Assembly: GCA_023388495.1 (NCBI GenBank)
Contig: JAEWGC010000043.1
Span: forward strand, 1-51,724
DNA: 51,724 nucleotides
DNA from: Bacillota bacterium
GTDB lineage: Bacteria > Bacillota > Clostridia > Tissierellales > Tissierellaceae
Direction of reading: 5' to 3'
Below the pieces are notes generated by a model. The model was given only the letters and a program-made list of their open reading frames with translations, was not told where the DNA came from and searched no databases. The first letter of the stretch is position 1; each line of letters begins with the position of its first letter. Positions 1 to 7,639 of this stretch are shown one piece after another. The position numbers were made by a program, and so were the translations under genes.

Positions 1-829
1 TATCAAGCACTAGAAACTCCCCATGCATCCAATAGTTAACCCATTTATGACCTTTAGCACTTTCAGATTGTGCAATCTCATTCGTATGATGCACAGGAAT
101 ATGATCTACTCCCCCGCAGTGTATATCTATTCTATCCCCCAAATATTTCATTGACATGGCGGAACACTCAATATGCCAACCTGGGAAACCTGTTCCCCAA
201 GGCGATTCCCACTGCATTATTTGATTGGAAAACTTTGAGTTTGTAAACCACAGTACAAAATCAAGAGGATTTTTCTTAAAGGGGTCTACATCAACTCTGC
301 TCCCTGCCTCAAGCTCCTCAAGACTTAGATTGGCAAGCTTAGTATAGTCTGGGTATCTTTCTATTGAAAAGTATACATTACCATTGGCTATATAAGTAAA
401 ACCTTTCTTCTCTAGTATTTGAATAAAGCTGATCATATCTTTAATATGCTCTGTAGCCCTGCATATAATTGTAGGCGCTGTTATATTAAGAAGTTGACAG
501 TCCTTTAAAAAAGCCTCTTCATAAAACTTTGCAATTTCCCATACGGTTTTCTTTTCTCTGATGGATCCTAAAGCCATCTTATCTTCTCCTGTATCCGAAT
601 CAGATTCTAAATGTCCTACATCTGTTATATTCATAACATGATTAACCTCTAAGCCTATGTACTCCATTGATTTTTTAAGGACATCTTCAAAAATATAGGT
701 TCTCAGGTTGCCTATATGGGCATAATCGTATACTGTAGGCCCACATGTGTACAATTTTATCCTGCCTTCCTCTATAGGTATTACCTCTTCTTTTACTCCT
801 GTTAAAGTGTTATAAACTGAAAACTTCAT
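1..829 (-). CDS. cysS: Cysteinyl-tRNA synthetase, N-terminal part (runs off the window)
   Basis: Charges tRNA-Cys with cysteine in the cytosol (class I aminoacyl-tRNA synthetase). About 276 residues are visible. The start ATG is preceded by a good AAAGGAGG site. The class I signature HIGN is at residues 38-41, just after the CGPTVYDYA segment whose Cys29 is a zinc ligand. Further on are the HIECSAM and HCGGVDHIPVHH segments, which carry the other zinc-binding residues. The anticodon-binding C-terminal half lies outside the window. The gene is the first unit beyond the repeated rlmH-end sites, so it probably marks the old chromosomal backbone. Identity is certain; only the 3' end is missing. 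Confidence 0.97.
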   Translation of the reverse strand, partial: MKFSVYNTLTGVKEEVIPIEEGRIKLYTCGPTVYDYAHIGNLRTYIFEDVLKKSMEYIGLEVNHVMNITDVGHLESDSDTGEDKMALGSIREKKTVWEIAKFYEEAFLKDCQLLNITAPTIICRATEHIKDMISFIQILEKKGFTYIANGNVYFSIERYPDYTKLANLSLEELEAGSRVDVDPFKKNPLDFVLWFTNSKFSNQIMQWESPWGTGFPGWHIECSAMSMKYLGDRIDIHCGGVDHIPVHHTNEIAQSESAKGHKWVNYWMHGEFLVLD

Positions 830-1197
830 CTCATATCCTCCTTTGAATAAAAATAATACTACAGACAATAAATCTAAAGTTGATAATTCTGATATTAGTT
901 TGAGCAATTGCATCACACCGCTGCAATGAGGAAGTTGATTAAAACATACTGCTGTTTGATTATATCGGTACTAGTCACATATAAAGATGGGAAAACCTTA
1001 GACTCGTTATAATGTTATTTCAAAAATGCGGACTTGTTGCTATAATCATATAATACGAAATTATATAGCAAAAGACAACATTATATCATCTTGAGAACCC
1101 TCCTGAAAATAGTATATATTCATTATACACTCAATTGTATGAAATTAATATCCATACCCTGAATATTAAAATTATGTATGTTTAACAAAAATCGACA
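830..1197. other. Non-coding stretch upstream of cysS
   Basis: No convincing gene. It contains the candidate cysS promoter and leader. Short open stretches on the minus strand near 1085-1110 have a GGAGGG site followed by an ATG but stop within two to six codons, so they look like remnants at most. The site lies on the chromosomal side of the outermost rlmH-end repeat. Confidence 0.5.
1050..1078 (-). promoter_or_regulatory. Candidate cysS promoter
   Basis: Read on the minus strand, TTGTCT (1073-1078) and TATTAT (1050-1055) are 17 bp apart, a good SigA-type promoter pointing at cysS. It would give a leader of roughly 210 nt. I looked for the conserved T-box sequence usual for leaders of synthetase genes and did not find it. 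The leader holds only a weak ATTGCA/TGCAAT stem near 905-930. Confidence 0.45.
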
Positions 1198-1218
1198 TCA
1201 TTTATGATACAGTTCACC
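1198..1218 (-). repeat. rlmH-end direct repeat, copy 1 (outer att-like site)
   Basis: On the minus strand this reads as the codons for G-E-L-Y-H-K-stop, matching the last codons of rlmH (G-E-P-Y-H-K-stop at 3878-3898). The shared core is TATCATAA followed by a stop codon, and similarity continues into GT.GA.TTTTT beyond the stop. No open frame leads into it (an in-frame TAA sits at 1219-1221), so it is a displaced att-type copy and not a gene end. Confidence 0.7.
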
Positions 1219-1259
1219 TTATCATACTTAACCTCATAAAGATTTTTGTCATTAAAATA

Positions 1260-1294
1260 CAGAGATAGTCCTCGAATATTTAGGACTATCTCTG
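1260..1294. terminator. Perfect 13-bp hairpin, probable terminator of the DUF2200 gene
   Basis: CAGAGATAGTCCT (1260-1272) and AGGACTATCTCTG (1282-1294) pair perfectly around a 9-nt loop. It lies downstream of the DUF2200 gene on the minus strand, just inside the left edge of cassette A. The minus-strand tail (TATTTTAATG) is only moderately U-rich. It could also be a structural part of the cassette end. Confidence 0.5.
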
Positions 1295-1431
1295 TAGCTA
1301 TTCTTTCTTTAATATGATCAATATTGTTTTTATTTCTTTTATTAGAGCTTATAGTAATTTAATTTGTTTATCAGTGGTTGCCTTATCAGTATGGTGAATA
1401 TATGGAATCAGTGTTTCTTTGTCTTTAATTA

Positions 1432-1782
1432 TTATTTCCGCAAAATCTTATCCATCGCTTTTCCCTTTGCTAACTCATCGATCAGCTTATCCAAATAGCG
1501 AATTTCCTGCATAGTTGGTTCTTCGATGTTTTCTACTCGGACACCGCAGACTACACCTTTGATCAAAGTCCGTGAAGGATTCAGTTGGGGAGCTTCCGCA
1601 AAGAAGGTTTCAAAATCTGTTTGCTTTTCCAATTGCGCTTCTAACCCTTCCTGGCTATATCCTGTCAACCAACGGATGATTTCATCGACTTCTGTTTTAG
1701 TACGTCCTTTTTTCTCAGCTTTCTTAACATAAAGTGGATAGACACTTGCTACACTCATTGTATATATATGATGTTTGGTCAT
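1432..1782 (-). CDS. DUF2200 family protein
   Basis: A 116-residue cytosolic protein with no signal peptide or membrane segment. It is recognised by the family's N-terminal T-K-H-x-I-Y-T-M-S run, the WLTGYSQE block near residue 40, and the conserved NPSRTLIKGVVCG and IRYLDKLIDELAKGK segments. The family is widespread in Firmicutes and has no established function. The start ATG is preceded by GCGAGGG. Base use differs from the neighbours: G+C is clearly higher, with many GCG, CGG and TCG triplets. With the flanking rlmH-end repeats, this suggests recent acquisition. It probably forms its own transcription unit, ending at the hairpin at 1260-1294. Confidence 0.85.
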   Translation of the reverse strand: MTKHHIYTMSVASVYPLYVKKAEKKGRTKTEVDEIIRWLTGYSQEGLEAQLEKQTDFETFFAEAPQLNPSRTLIKGVVCGVRVENIEEPTMQEIRYLDKLIDELAKGKAMDKILRK

Positions 1783-1931
1783 TATACACCCTCGCTTATA
1801 TAGTTTTCTTTATTATATCATGAAAAATAGTAGTGTTAAACGAAGCTGTCTTTATTTTTTTATTTATAGTCAGTTTGCTCTTTTTTTATTGAATAATTTG
1901 TTTAGGGATATACTACTCGATTATCCACTTT

Positions 1932-2690
1932 TCATTCTCTTATAAGTAACGACACTATATAGTAATAGCCCGCTGGAGAATTTGCCGCTGCTTCTCTATC
2001 AATAATACACTCTAAATCCTTACCAAAATGTCTTGCTGCTATCCATAAATGGCAAATTCCTATACCTATGTCAATTTGATTCATCCTCCTATAGATGATG
2101 GCTTTAACAAAATTTGATTTAACACAATAAGCATGAATTTTGTTATTATCTATTTTAAAAAACCATGGTTGACTGTTTACTGCAGATGGTGCAAGGCGAG
2201 CTGACTCTATAAACTTATCCCTTTCATTGGTATCTTTAATTTCTTCAATAGTCTTCCTTTTAAACTCTAATGCACTTTCTCTATACAAGTTCTCTGTTGG
2301 ATTTCCAAAGGCTAAAGCAATGACATACTCCAACTCAGATTCCTTTACTATTTCTTTCTTAGGTTGTGCTGTTCCAACCCAACAACTTCCCAATCCATTA
2401 GCTGAAAGAAACAAATCTACTTGTTGCAGCATAAAACCTACATTTGTTAGATACCCTTCTTTATTTTCAGATGATACCAAAATATAATAGGGCGCCTTAA
2501 TCAGCAGTAAACTTTTAACAACTTCCTGAGTTACGATCTTCATTTCAACTTTAATATCCTCATACATAGGTTTTACTTTATTCATATAAGTTGCAATATC
2601 TTCAAGAGTCTTTTCATCAAGTGGCGCTAAATTATACTTTCTAATAGACTTTCTTTTAAATATCACATCATATAGGTCATTGCATTCCAT
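1932..2690 (-). CDS. Nitroreductase family protein (TM1586-type)
   Basis: Predicted FMN-dependent oxidoreductase. The N-terminal DVIFKRKSIRKYN segment (residues about 8-20) is the FMN-phosphate-binding start of nitroreductases. A second half carrying ARLAPSAVNSQPWFF (about residue 160) repeats the fold, as in the double-length PF14512 group. GLGSCWVGTAQPKKE fits the FMN and dimer-contact region. The start at 2690 was chosen because AAGGAGGAGAG lies 5-15 bases upstream; an in-frame upstream codon at 2717 has no such site. It shares cassette A with the DUF2200 gene. The physiological substrate cannot be told. Confidence 0.8.
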   Translation of the reverse strand: MECNDLYDVIFKRKSIRKYNLAPLDEKTLEDIATYMNKVKPMYEDIKVEMKIVTQEVVKSLLLIKAPYYILVSSENKEGYLTNVGFMLQQVDLFLSANGLGSCWVGTAQPKKEIVKESELEYVIALAFGNPTENLYRESALEFKRKTIEEIKDTNERDKFIESARLAPSAVNSQPWFFKIDNNKIHAYCVKSNFVKAIIYRRMNQIDIGIGICHLWIAARHFGKDLECIIDREAAANSPAGYYYIVSLLIRE

Positions 2691-2893
2691 TTTTCTCTCC
2701 TCCTTATCCAGACTCAAATAAGCTTAGATATATTAGATTATTGCCTGTATCTATAGCATCATATTATTTTCTAAAATATTTAGTACTTGTTCTATATTTC
2801 CTTAATACTAAAGTAAATCTTTATTGCTTATGATTATACATTAGTTTTAATTATTACGGTTATTCTTTTATTTTAGATGCTTTGGGAACTAAT

Positions 2894-2937
2894 TATAAAG
2901 ACTCATCTTGAGTATTAACTCAGTGTAAGTCTTTATA
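2894..2937. repeat. Nested stem-loop next to repeat copy 2
   Basis: TATAAAGACT (2894-2903) pairs perfectly with AGTCTTTATA (2928-2937). A second stem inside, TGAGT/ACTCA, encloses a 4-nt ATTA loop. There is no U-tract on either side, so it is not a clear terminator. It lies about 40 bp from rlmH-end repeat copy 2 in a 422-bp gap that otherwise holds only that repeat. Confidence 0.5.
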
Positions 2938-2979
2938 TGAATTTCATAATGATTTTTTACACTATAACTAAAACTACCA

Positions 2980-3000
2980 TCATTTATGATAAGGTTTACC
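2980..3000 (-). repeat. rlmH-end direct repeat, copy 2 (middle att-like site)
   Basis: On the minus strand this reads as codons for G-K-P-Y-H-K-stop, with the same TATCATAA core and stop position as rlmH. It is followed by TGATGGTAGTTTT, which parallels copy 1. It separates the two cassettes. No frame of an rlmH gene precedes it. Confidence 0.7.
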
Positions 3001-3112
3001 GTAACTGATATATCGTAGACTTTTGAAATTTAAACAATTTTATTTCATATCATATTTATTGGTGATATGATCATTATACTTACTTAAGAATAGTGTTAAT
3101 TTTACAAGATTA

Positions 3113-3598
3113 TCATTTTTCATAGATATACCACTCACAAACCTCATCTCCAAAGAGGTGAGATTTCCTAACTTCATATACAAAGTTTTCACTGAAACCT
3201 TGCACAAGGTAAAGATCTACACTGCAATGCAGTTTACACATTACCTCTTCTAAGCCTTCTTCTCTAGATATTCTACTCATTGGACATCCATTTACCTGTC
3301 TAAATAACAAGCCCTTTTCGTTGATTTCTTCCTTTACCAAGTTTCTTTCCCCAAACAATGGAATAATGTCTTTTAAAGTATTTTGTCCACATTTTTTTGC
3401 AAAGTTATTTCCTGCTTTAACTACATCATCAATCTCAGTTTGATGAATAATGCTAAGTACTTCAAAAACATCCTCCCCATATGTCTCTCTTAAAGAAGTA
3501 ATAATTCTCTCCAACCTGTTCATCTGAAACTCATGAAGTTCATAAGCAAAATCCAGATTTGCTAGTATTTCCTTTGTTGAAGGTTTAATATTATCCAT
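3113..3598 (-). CDS. L-2-amino-thiazoline-4-carboxylic acid (ATC) hydrolase-like protein
   Basis: A 161-residue cytosolic protein. The C-terminal half has the cysteine pattern of the ATC hydrolase family: NGCPMS (about residue 107), CKLHCSVD (about 122-129), a GF/E segment, and a final Cys near GDEVCEWYIY. In characterised members this domain hydrolyses a cyclic cysteine precursor, but most relatives are untested. The N-terminal helical half is less typical. The start at 3598 is preceded by GAGGGGG; the in-frame TTG at 3616 lies upstream of that site. It is the sole gene of cassette B. Function is moderately certain at family level only. Confidence 0.65.
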   Translation of the reverse strand: MDNIKPSTKEILANLDFAYELHEFQMNRLERIITSLRETYGEDVFEVLSIIHQTEIDDVVKAGNNFAKKCGQNTLKDIIPLFGERNLVKEEINEKGLLFRQVNGCPMSRISREEGLEEVMCKLHCSVDLYLVQGFSENFVYEVRKSHLFGDEVCEWYIYEK

Positions 3599-3772
3599 AA
3601 ATAGCCCCCTCTTCAAACTTAATGAATTAAATGATATATAATTATAAAATAGGAACCTCCTTTTAACTTTTTAACATATGAATTTTTCTAACATTATATA
3701 CCATAATCAAACTAAGTATAAGACTGGAAAAAATTCCAATTTTATAGTATAATGTATGTAGAAAACATAAGA

Positions 3773-3797
3773 AAAAAGCACTCGAGTTGTGCTTTTT
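3773..3797 (-). terminator. Intrinsic terminator downstream of rlmH
   Basis: On the minus strand AAAAAGCAC...GTGCTTTTT forms a 9-bp stem around a 7-nt loop with a run of Ts. It lies about 80 bp past the rlmH stop, inside cassette B, so it would insulate the cassette from rlmH transcription. Confidence 0.7.
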
Positions 3798-3877
3798 CTA
3801 ATAATTTATACCATATAAATTTAACCCAATGTTCCTATTAGAGTCACTCATATCAATGGCTCTGAAAAAAGTCTACG

Positions 3878-3898
3878 TTACTTATGATACGGTTCTCC
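3878..3898 (-). repeat. rlmH-end direct repeat, copy 3 (genuine gene end)
   Basis: These are the last codons of the intact rlmH gene (G-E-P-Y-H-K-stop) and the presumed original attachment site. The match to copies 1 and 2 centres on TATCATAA plus the stop codon. In staphylococci the same C-terminal codons of rlmH form the attB used by SCC elements. Confidence 0.7.
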
Positions 3899-4357
3899 CT
3901 TCATAATCCTCCACGCTCTATAAATCTGTTCAAGTAATATGAGTCTCATTAACTGATGAGGAAATGTCATTTTTGAAAAGGATAATTTAAAATTACTTCT
4001 ATTTCTTACTTCTTCAGATAACCCTAAAGAACCTCCTATTATAAATGTAATATCATTTACTCCATCTATCATTAAATCCTCTATTTTTTTCGACAAATCT
4101 TCAGATGATAATTGCTTTCCTTCTATTTCCAGGGAAATAATAAAGGTATTTTGAGGAATTTTGGATAATATTCTGTCTCCCTCTTTTTTCTTTACTATAT
4201 CCATTTCCTTTTCAGATAGGTTTTCAGGTGCTTTTTCATCATCAATTTCAACAATGTCTAAAGAGCAATATCTAGATAATCTTTTCGTAAATTCCTTGAT
4301 ACCTTCTTGTATGTATCTTTCTTTTATCTTGCCTACTGCAACAATTCTTATATTCAT
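3878..4357 (-). CDS. rlmH: 23S rRNA (pseudouridine1915-N3)-methyltransferase
   Basis: SPOUT-class methyltransferase that modifies helix 69 of 23S rRNA in assembled ribosomes using S-adenosylmethionine. At 159 residues it is full length. The SAM-binding knot is visible as FIIGGSLGLSEEV (about residues 105-117), followed by LSFSKMTFPHQLMRLILLEQIYRAWRI and the conserved end KGEPYHK. The start ATG follows AAAGGAT. In staphylococci this gene is orfX, the integration target of SCC elements. Here two further copies of its last codons lie downstream. Its ORF is intact, so any insertion has rebuilt the gene end. Confidence 0.96.
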   Translation of the reverse strand: MNIRIVAVGKIKERYIQEGIKEFTKRLSRYCSLDIVEIDDEKAPENLSEKEMDIVKKKEGDRILSKIPQNTFIISLEIEGKQLSSEDLSKKIEDLMIDGVNDITFIIGGSLGLSEEVRNRSNFKLSFSKMTFPHQLMRLILLEQIYRAWRIMKGEPYHK

Positions 4358-4385
4358 AGTTTTATCCTTTCACTTAATTAAAATT

Positions 4386-4418
4386 AAACAGCTGTATAAT
4401 TGAGTTATACAGCTGTTT
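4386..4418 (-). terminator. Hairpin between the 100-aa gene and rlmH
   Basis: AAACAGCTGTATAA (4386-4399) pairs perfectly with TTATACAGCTGTTT (4405-4418) around a 5-nt loop. A T/A-rich tail follows on the minus strand. It probably ends the transcript that comes from surE and the 100-aa gene. Confidence 0.6.
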
Positions 4419-4459
4419 TGCTATTCACTATTATTCATTCACTTTTCGCTGCTTTTAAA

Positions 4460-4762
4460 TTATTTTATCATATTGTCTCTAAAAAATACTATCATCCCAT
4501 AATTAGCAAGTATCTCCATAAATTGGTCATGAGTTGAACCCTCTAATGCTTTCATCTGACTATTATCTTGATATCTTCTTTCATTTTTTTCAATCTCTGC
4601 TTCAAAAACCTCTAAAGCCTCTTCTTTAGTTTCTAGGTTTTTTAGTAAATCTATGTATCTATCGTATTCTCTAGACAACTCATCAATTATAAACTGATCT
4701 AATTCAGGATAACGATTTACATATTCCTTTAGTACCTCTTCCTTGTCTCTTATTTTAAACAT
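4460..4762 (-). CDS. Conserved-looking protein of unknown function, 100 aa
   Basis: I do not recognise this family. It is a 100-residue, strongly acidic, helix-rich protein with no signal peptide or membrane segment. Charged heptad-like stretches near residues 30-70 suggest a short coiled coil. The start ATG has a good GAGGGAAGGG site. It lies downstream of surE on the same strand, with a 61-bp gap, and is followed by a hairpin at 4386-4418. It is therefore probably the last gene of a surE-containing transcript. No function is proposed. Confidence 0.7.
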   Translation of the reverse strand: MFKIRDKEEVLKEYVNRYPELDQFIIDELSREYDRYIDLLKNLETKEEALEVFEAEIEKNERRYQDNSQMKALEGSTHDQFMEILANYGMIVFFRDNMIK

Positions 4763-4823
4763 AATAACACCCTTCCCTCTGTTAAAGTGATATTTAATTA
4801 ATACCCAAAATCATACTAAATAT

Positions 4824-5579
4824 TCAGTTTTTTATCCAATCTTTTACTTCTTCTATTAAATTAAAATTAGTTAAATCATAGTGAAGAGGAGTTACTGTTA
4901 CATAGCCTTGCTGTAAATAATATCTATCTGTATCCTCTTCTATTTCTGATTGTCTTCTACCCTTTAGCTTTAAAATCTTTTCTCCCTTTTCATTATGGTC
5001 CATAAAATAATAATCATAAATCACTCCTCCAACTTTACAAACCTTTATACCTAGTATATCTTCTTCTTTTTTGTAGGGAGTGTTTATATTTAAGACTATG
5101 TTGGATTTAATTAAGCTATCCTTTGATTTTCCTAATATTTCCCTAGCATATTTGGCTGCAATATCAAATCTTGCATCTCCATCTATTAATTCAGCAGATA
5201 CTGCTATAGATGGTATCTTGTAAATATTGGCTTCAATGGCAGCAGATACTGTACCTGAATATAATATATCCATACCTGAGTTTAAGCCTATGTTTATACC
5301 TGAGAACACCATATCTATTGATCCATTTGCTAAAACCTCTAATCCTGCCCTAACACAATCAGCTGGCGTGCCAGATATACTGTAGGCCTTAGACCTTAAT
5401 CCTTCAAGCTCTACTTCCTTTACCACCAAAGGTTGAAATAATGTGATTGCATGACTTTGTGCAGATCTCTGGATCTCAGGTGCTACTATGATTACTTCAT
5501 GATCTTTTTCCAATTCCTTTGCCAAAGCATATATTCCTTCTGCCATTATTCCATCATCATTCGTCAATAAAATTCGCAT
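4824..5579 (-). CDS. surE: 5'/3'-nucleotidase SurE
   Basis: Metal-dependent phosphatase acting on nucleoside 5'- and 3'-monophosphates, cytosolic. It is 251 residues, the usual length. The N-terminal metal site MRILLTNDDG (residues 1-10) is intact, followed by SGTPADCVR (about residues 91-99) and FSGINIGLNSG (about 114-124). All of these belong to the SurE active site. AAGGAGG precedes the ATG. It sits 19 bp after htrA on the same strand, so the two are probably co-transcribed. Confidence 0.95.
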   Translation of the reverse strand: MRILLTNDDGIMAEGIYALAKELEKDHEVIIVAPEIQRSAQSHAITLFQPLVVKEVELEGLRSKAYSISGTPADCVRAGLEVLANGSIDMVFSGINIGLNSGMDILYSGTVSAAIEANIYKIPSIAVSAELIDGDARFDIAAKYAREILGKSKDSLIKSNIVLNINTPYKKEEDILGIKVCKVGGVIYDYYFMDHNEKGEKILKLKGRRQSEIEEDTDRYYLQQGYVTVTPLHYDLTNFNLIEEVKDWIKN

Positions 5580-5598
5580 TGTCTTCCTCCTTAAAGTT

Positions 5599-6744
5599 CT
5601 AAAACTTAGTAAATATAATTTCTATTTTTATCTCTTCTCCATTCCTGTTTATAGTTAAATTTGCCTTATCTCCAATCCTATATTTATATAATATTTTTCT
5701 TAATTGAGTCATAGTTTCAATTTTTTGATTATCTATTTTAGTTATTATATCAAGTTGATTTAGATTAGCATTTGCTGCAGGAGAATTAGGTAATACTTCA
5801 ATAATAACAACTCCACTATCTGCCTTTAGATTAACACCTAGTTGTCTCTCATAGGTATCAACCTCTACACCTTGGAAGCCAATGTATACATTGTTAAAAC
5901 TACCTTCCTTAATTACTTCTTCTGCAATGGATTTAACAAGATTTATTGGAATAGCGAAACCCAATCCTTCTCCAGTTTGAATCTTTGCTGTATTTAGTCC
6001 AATGACCTCCCCCTTACTGTTTAAAAGTGGTCCTCCACTATTCCCAGGATTTATAGATGCATCAGTTTGTATTAAATCCTCTATTATATTGTTCTGATCC
6101 ACTCTAATAGAACGATGAAGTCCTGAAATCACACCTGAAGTTACAGACCTTTGAAAATCAAGTCCTAGGGGATTACCTATAGCAACTGCTATCTGACCTA
6201 CTTCAAGTACATCTGAATCTCCTAAATCTGCTACTGGAAGATTTTTAGCCTCTACTTTTAATATTGCCAAATCCAGTGCTTTATCATACCACAATACTTT
6301 ACCAGGAATCTTATCCCTATTCTCAATTAATACAGTTATGCTTTTTGCATTACCATCTCCTATAACATGGGAATTGGTTAATATATATCCATTTGAATCG
6401 ATTATTACACCAGAGCCTACCCCAGCTGCATCCCTTGACCAAAAGAATTCTCTAATCTCCTGAACTGTAGTTATACCTACTACTGAACCTATTGTCTTTT
6501 TAGCAACGGCAGTCACCACAGAGATGTCTTCTGTTGGAGTAATATTTATTTCATTAATAGGTCCTGTTTCTTGTCTTACAAATATTTCTGGCATAGGTAA
6601 TATCTTGCCATATAGATAAGTAGGTGCGATGTATATACTTAAAACTCCTCCTATAATGGCTCCAACTAATGCTACTACAAAATATGAAAATAATCCCTTT
6701 TTCTTCGGTGGCCTATTATAACTATAATAATTATAATCACTCAT
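5599..6744 (-). CDS. htrA: HtrA/DegP-like membrane-anchored serine protease
   Basis: Quality-control protease acting outside the membrane. A tyrosine-rich cytosolic stretch is followed by one membrane anchor (about residues 18-40), a trypsin-like domain and one PDZ domain (about 285-380). The catalytic triad is visible as His in LTNSHVIGD, Asp in KALDLAILKV and Ser in NPGNSGGPL. The start at 6744 is preferred because GGAGGG lies 6 bases upstream; the ATG at 6750 overlaps that site. The position after walJ in a wal cluster matches the HtrA-type protease next to walRK in bacilli, which supports a cell-envelope stress role. Confidence 0.93.
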   Translation of the reverse strand: MSDYNYYSYNRPPKKKGLFSYFVVALVGAIIGGVLSIYIAPTYLYGKILPMPEIFVRQETGPINEINITPTEDISVVTAVAKKTIGSVVGITTVQEIREFFWSRDAAGVGSGVIIDSNGYILTNSHVIGDGNAKSITVLIENRDKIPGKVLWYDKALDLAILKVEAKNLPVADLGDSDVLEVGQIAVAIGNPLGLDFQRSVTSGVISGLHRSIRVDQNNIIEDLIQTDASINPGNSGGPLLNSKGEVIGLNTAKIQTGEGLGFAIPINLVKSIAEEVIKEGSFNNVYIGFQGVEVDTYERQLGVNLKADSGVVIIEVLPNSPAANANLNQLDIITKIDNQKIETMTQLRKILYKYRIGDKANLTINRNGEEIKIEIIFTKF

Positions 6745-6759
6745 TCCCATCCCTCCACA

Positions 6760-7554
6760 CTATAAATTATATATATTTGTTACCTTATCCCTATATGTTA
6801 AATTTAAGGTAATATCTTTATCTGTATTTATACCCTTGTCTAACAACAAGTTTCTTACAGTTTTATGAGCTAAGTCTGGAGTATTATTATCTTGGCTTAA
6901 ATGTCCTAATAATATTATTTCTCCATTACCTCCTATAACCTCTCCTAAGACTCTCCCTGCATCATCATTTGATAAGTGCCCCTTTGTACTGAGTATCCTT
7001 TGTTTTAAAGGCCAAGGATAGCTCCCATCCTTTAACATATTTATATCATGATTTGATTCCATTAAGTAAAGATTTGAGCCTTTAATCTTAGATTTCATAT
7101 TATCATTTACCCAACCTGTATCAGTTATAATACTAATTTTAATTTTGTTATAATAAAATATATACCCAACTGGCTCTAAGGCATCATGAAATATATTAAT
7201 AGGATAAGCTGTAATATCTTTAATATCTAAATACTCTTCAGATGCAAAGACCTTTATATTCTTTTCATGTATCTTACCAATTATTTTCTCCATTCCTACC
7301 CAGGTGTTGCAATTAGCATATATCGGTAAATCATATCTTCTTGAAAAGACTCCTACCCCTTTCACATGATCAATATGTTCATGAGTTACCAATATCCCAT
7401 CTAAGGTACTTGGACAGACTCCTATGGAAGATAGGAGTGCTTCCATTCTTTTCCCAGAAAATCCTCCATCTACTAATATTCTCGTATTATTTGTTTCAAT
7501 ATATTGACAGTTCCCAGAGCTCCCGCTAGACAAGGAACAAAATTTTATTTCCAT
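6760..7554 (-). CDS. walJ: MBL-fold metallohydrolase WalJ/YycJ
   Basis: Cytosolic metallo-beta-lactamase-fold protein, 264 residues. The metal-binding motif THEHIDHVKG is near residue 60. The SLSSGSSGN start is typical of the YycJ group, and a later GHLS segment supplies further ligands. The start at 7554 was chosen because AAAAGGGGAAG lies just upstream; the in-frame codon at 7581 has no site. In bacilli the homologue is encoded in the walRK operon and has been linked to coordinating DNA replication or repair with wall synthesis. Here a terminator separates it from yycI. Confidence 0.92.
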   Translation of the reverse strand: MEIKFCSLSSGSSGNCQYIETNNTRILVDGGFSGKRMEALLSSIGVCPSTLDGILVTHEHIDHVKGVGVFSRRYDLPIYANCNTWVGMEKIIGKIHEKNIKVFASEEYLDIKDITAYPINIFHDALEPVGYIFYYNKIKISIITDTGWVNDNMKSKIKGSNLYLMESNHDINMLKDGSYPWPLKQRILSTKGHLSNDDAGRVLGEVIGGNGEIILLGHLSQDNNTPDLAHKTVRNLLLDKGINTDKDITLNLTYRDKVTNIYNL

Positions 7555-7612
7555 AATAGCTTCCCCTTTTTTAATTATCATTTATTCTTTATTATAATCT
7601 AAATACATTAAA

Positions 7613-7639
7613 AAAAGAAGAACTTCTAGTCCTTCTTTT
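7613..7639 (-). terminator. Intrinsic terminator between yycI and walJ
   Basis: On the minus strand an 11-bp stem (one G-U pair) with a short TAGAA loop is followed by TTTTTTT. It overlaps the yycI stop codon. It would end or attenuate the walRK-yycHI transcript before walJ-htrA. Confidence 0.7.

Larger units (their letters stand above)
1198..2982. mobile_element. Cassette A: SCC-like segment between rlmH-end repeats 1 and 2
   Basis: This segment is bounded by two direct copies of the rlmH 3' end (1198-1218 and 2980-3000). Just inside, it has inverted ends: CCTTATCATA on the plus strand at 1217-1226 and the same ten bases on the minus strand at 2985-2994. It carries a DUF2200 gene whose G+C is visibly higher than its surroundings and a nitroreductase. 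No recombinase gene is present, so if it is a cassette it would need a Ccr-type enzyme supplied elsewhere. The boundaries are seen directly; mobility is inferred. Confidence 0.55.
2980..3880. mobile_element. Cassette B: SCC-like segment between repeat 2 and the rlmH stop
   Basis: About 0.9 kb between repeat copy 2 and the genuine rlmH 3' end. Its ends carry an 11-bp perfect inverted repeat: CGTAGACTTTT on the plus strand at 3014-3024 and on the minus strand at 3867-3877. Direct repeats outside with inverted repeats just inside is the arrangement of SCC elements at rlmH (orfX) in staphylococci. The only gene is the ATC-hydrolase-like protein, and there is no recombinase. The assignment as a passive cassette is an inference. 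Confidence 0.5.

Noticed and set aside
830..1078. T-box riboswitch in the cysS leader
   Set aside because: The leader is long enough, but the conserved AGGGTGGNACCGCG block and its pairing partner are absent; only a weak 6-bp stem is seen.
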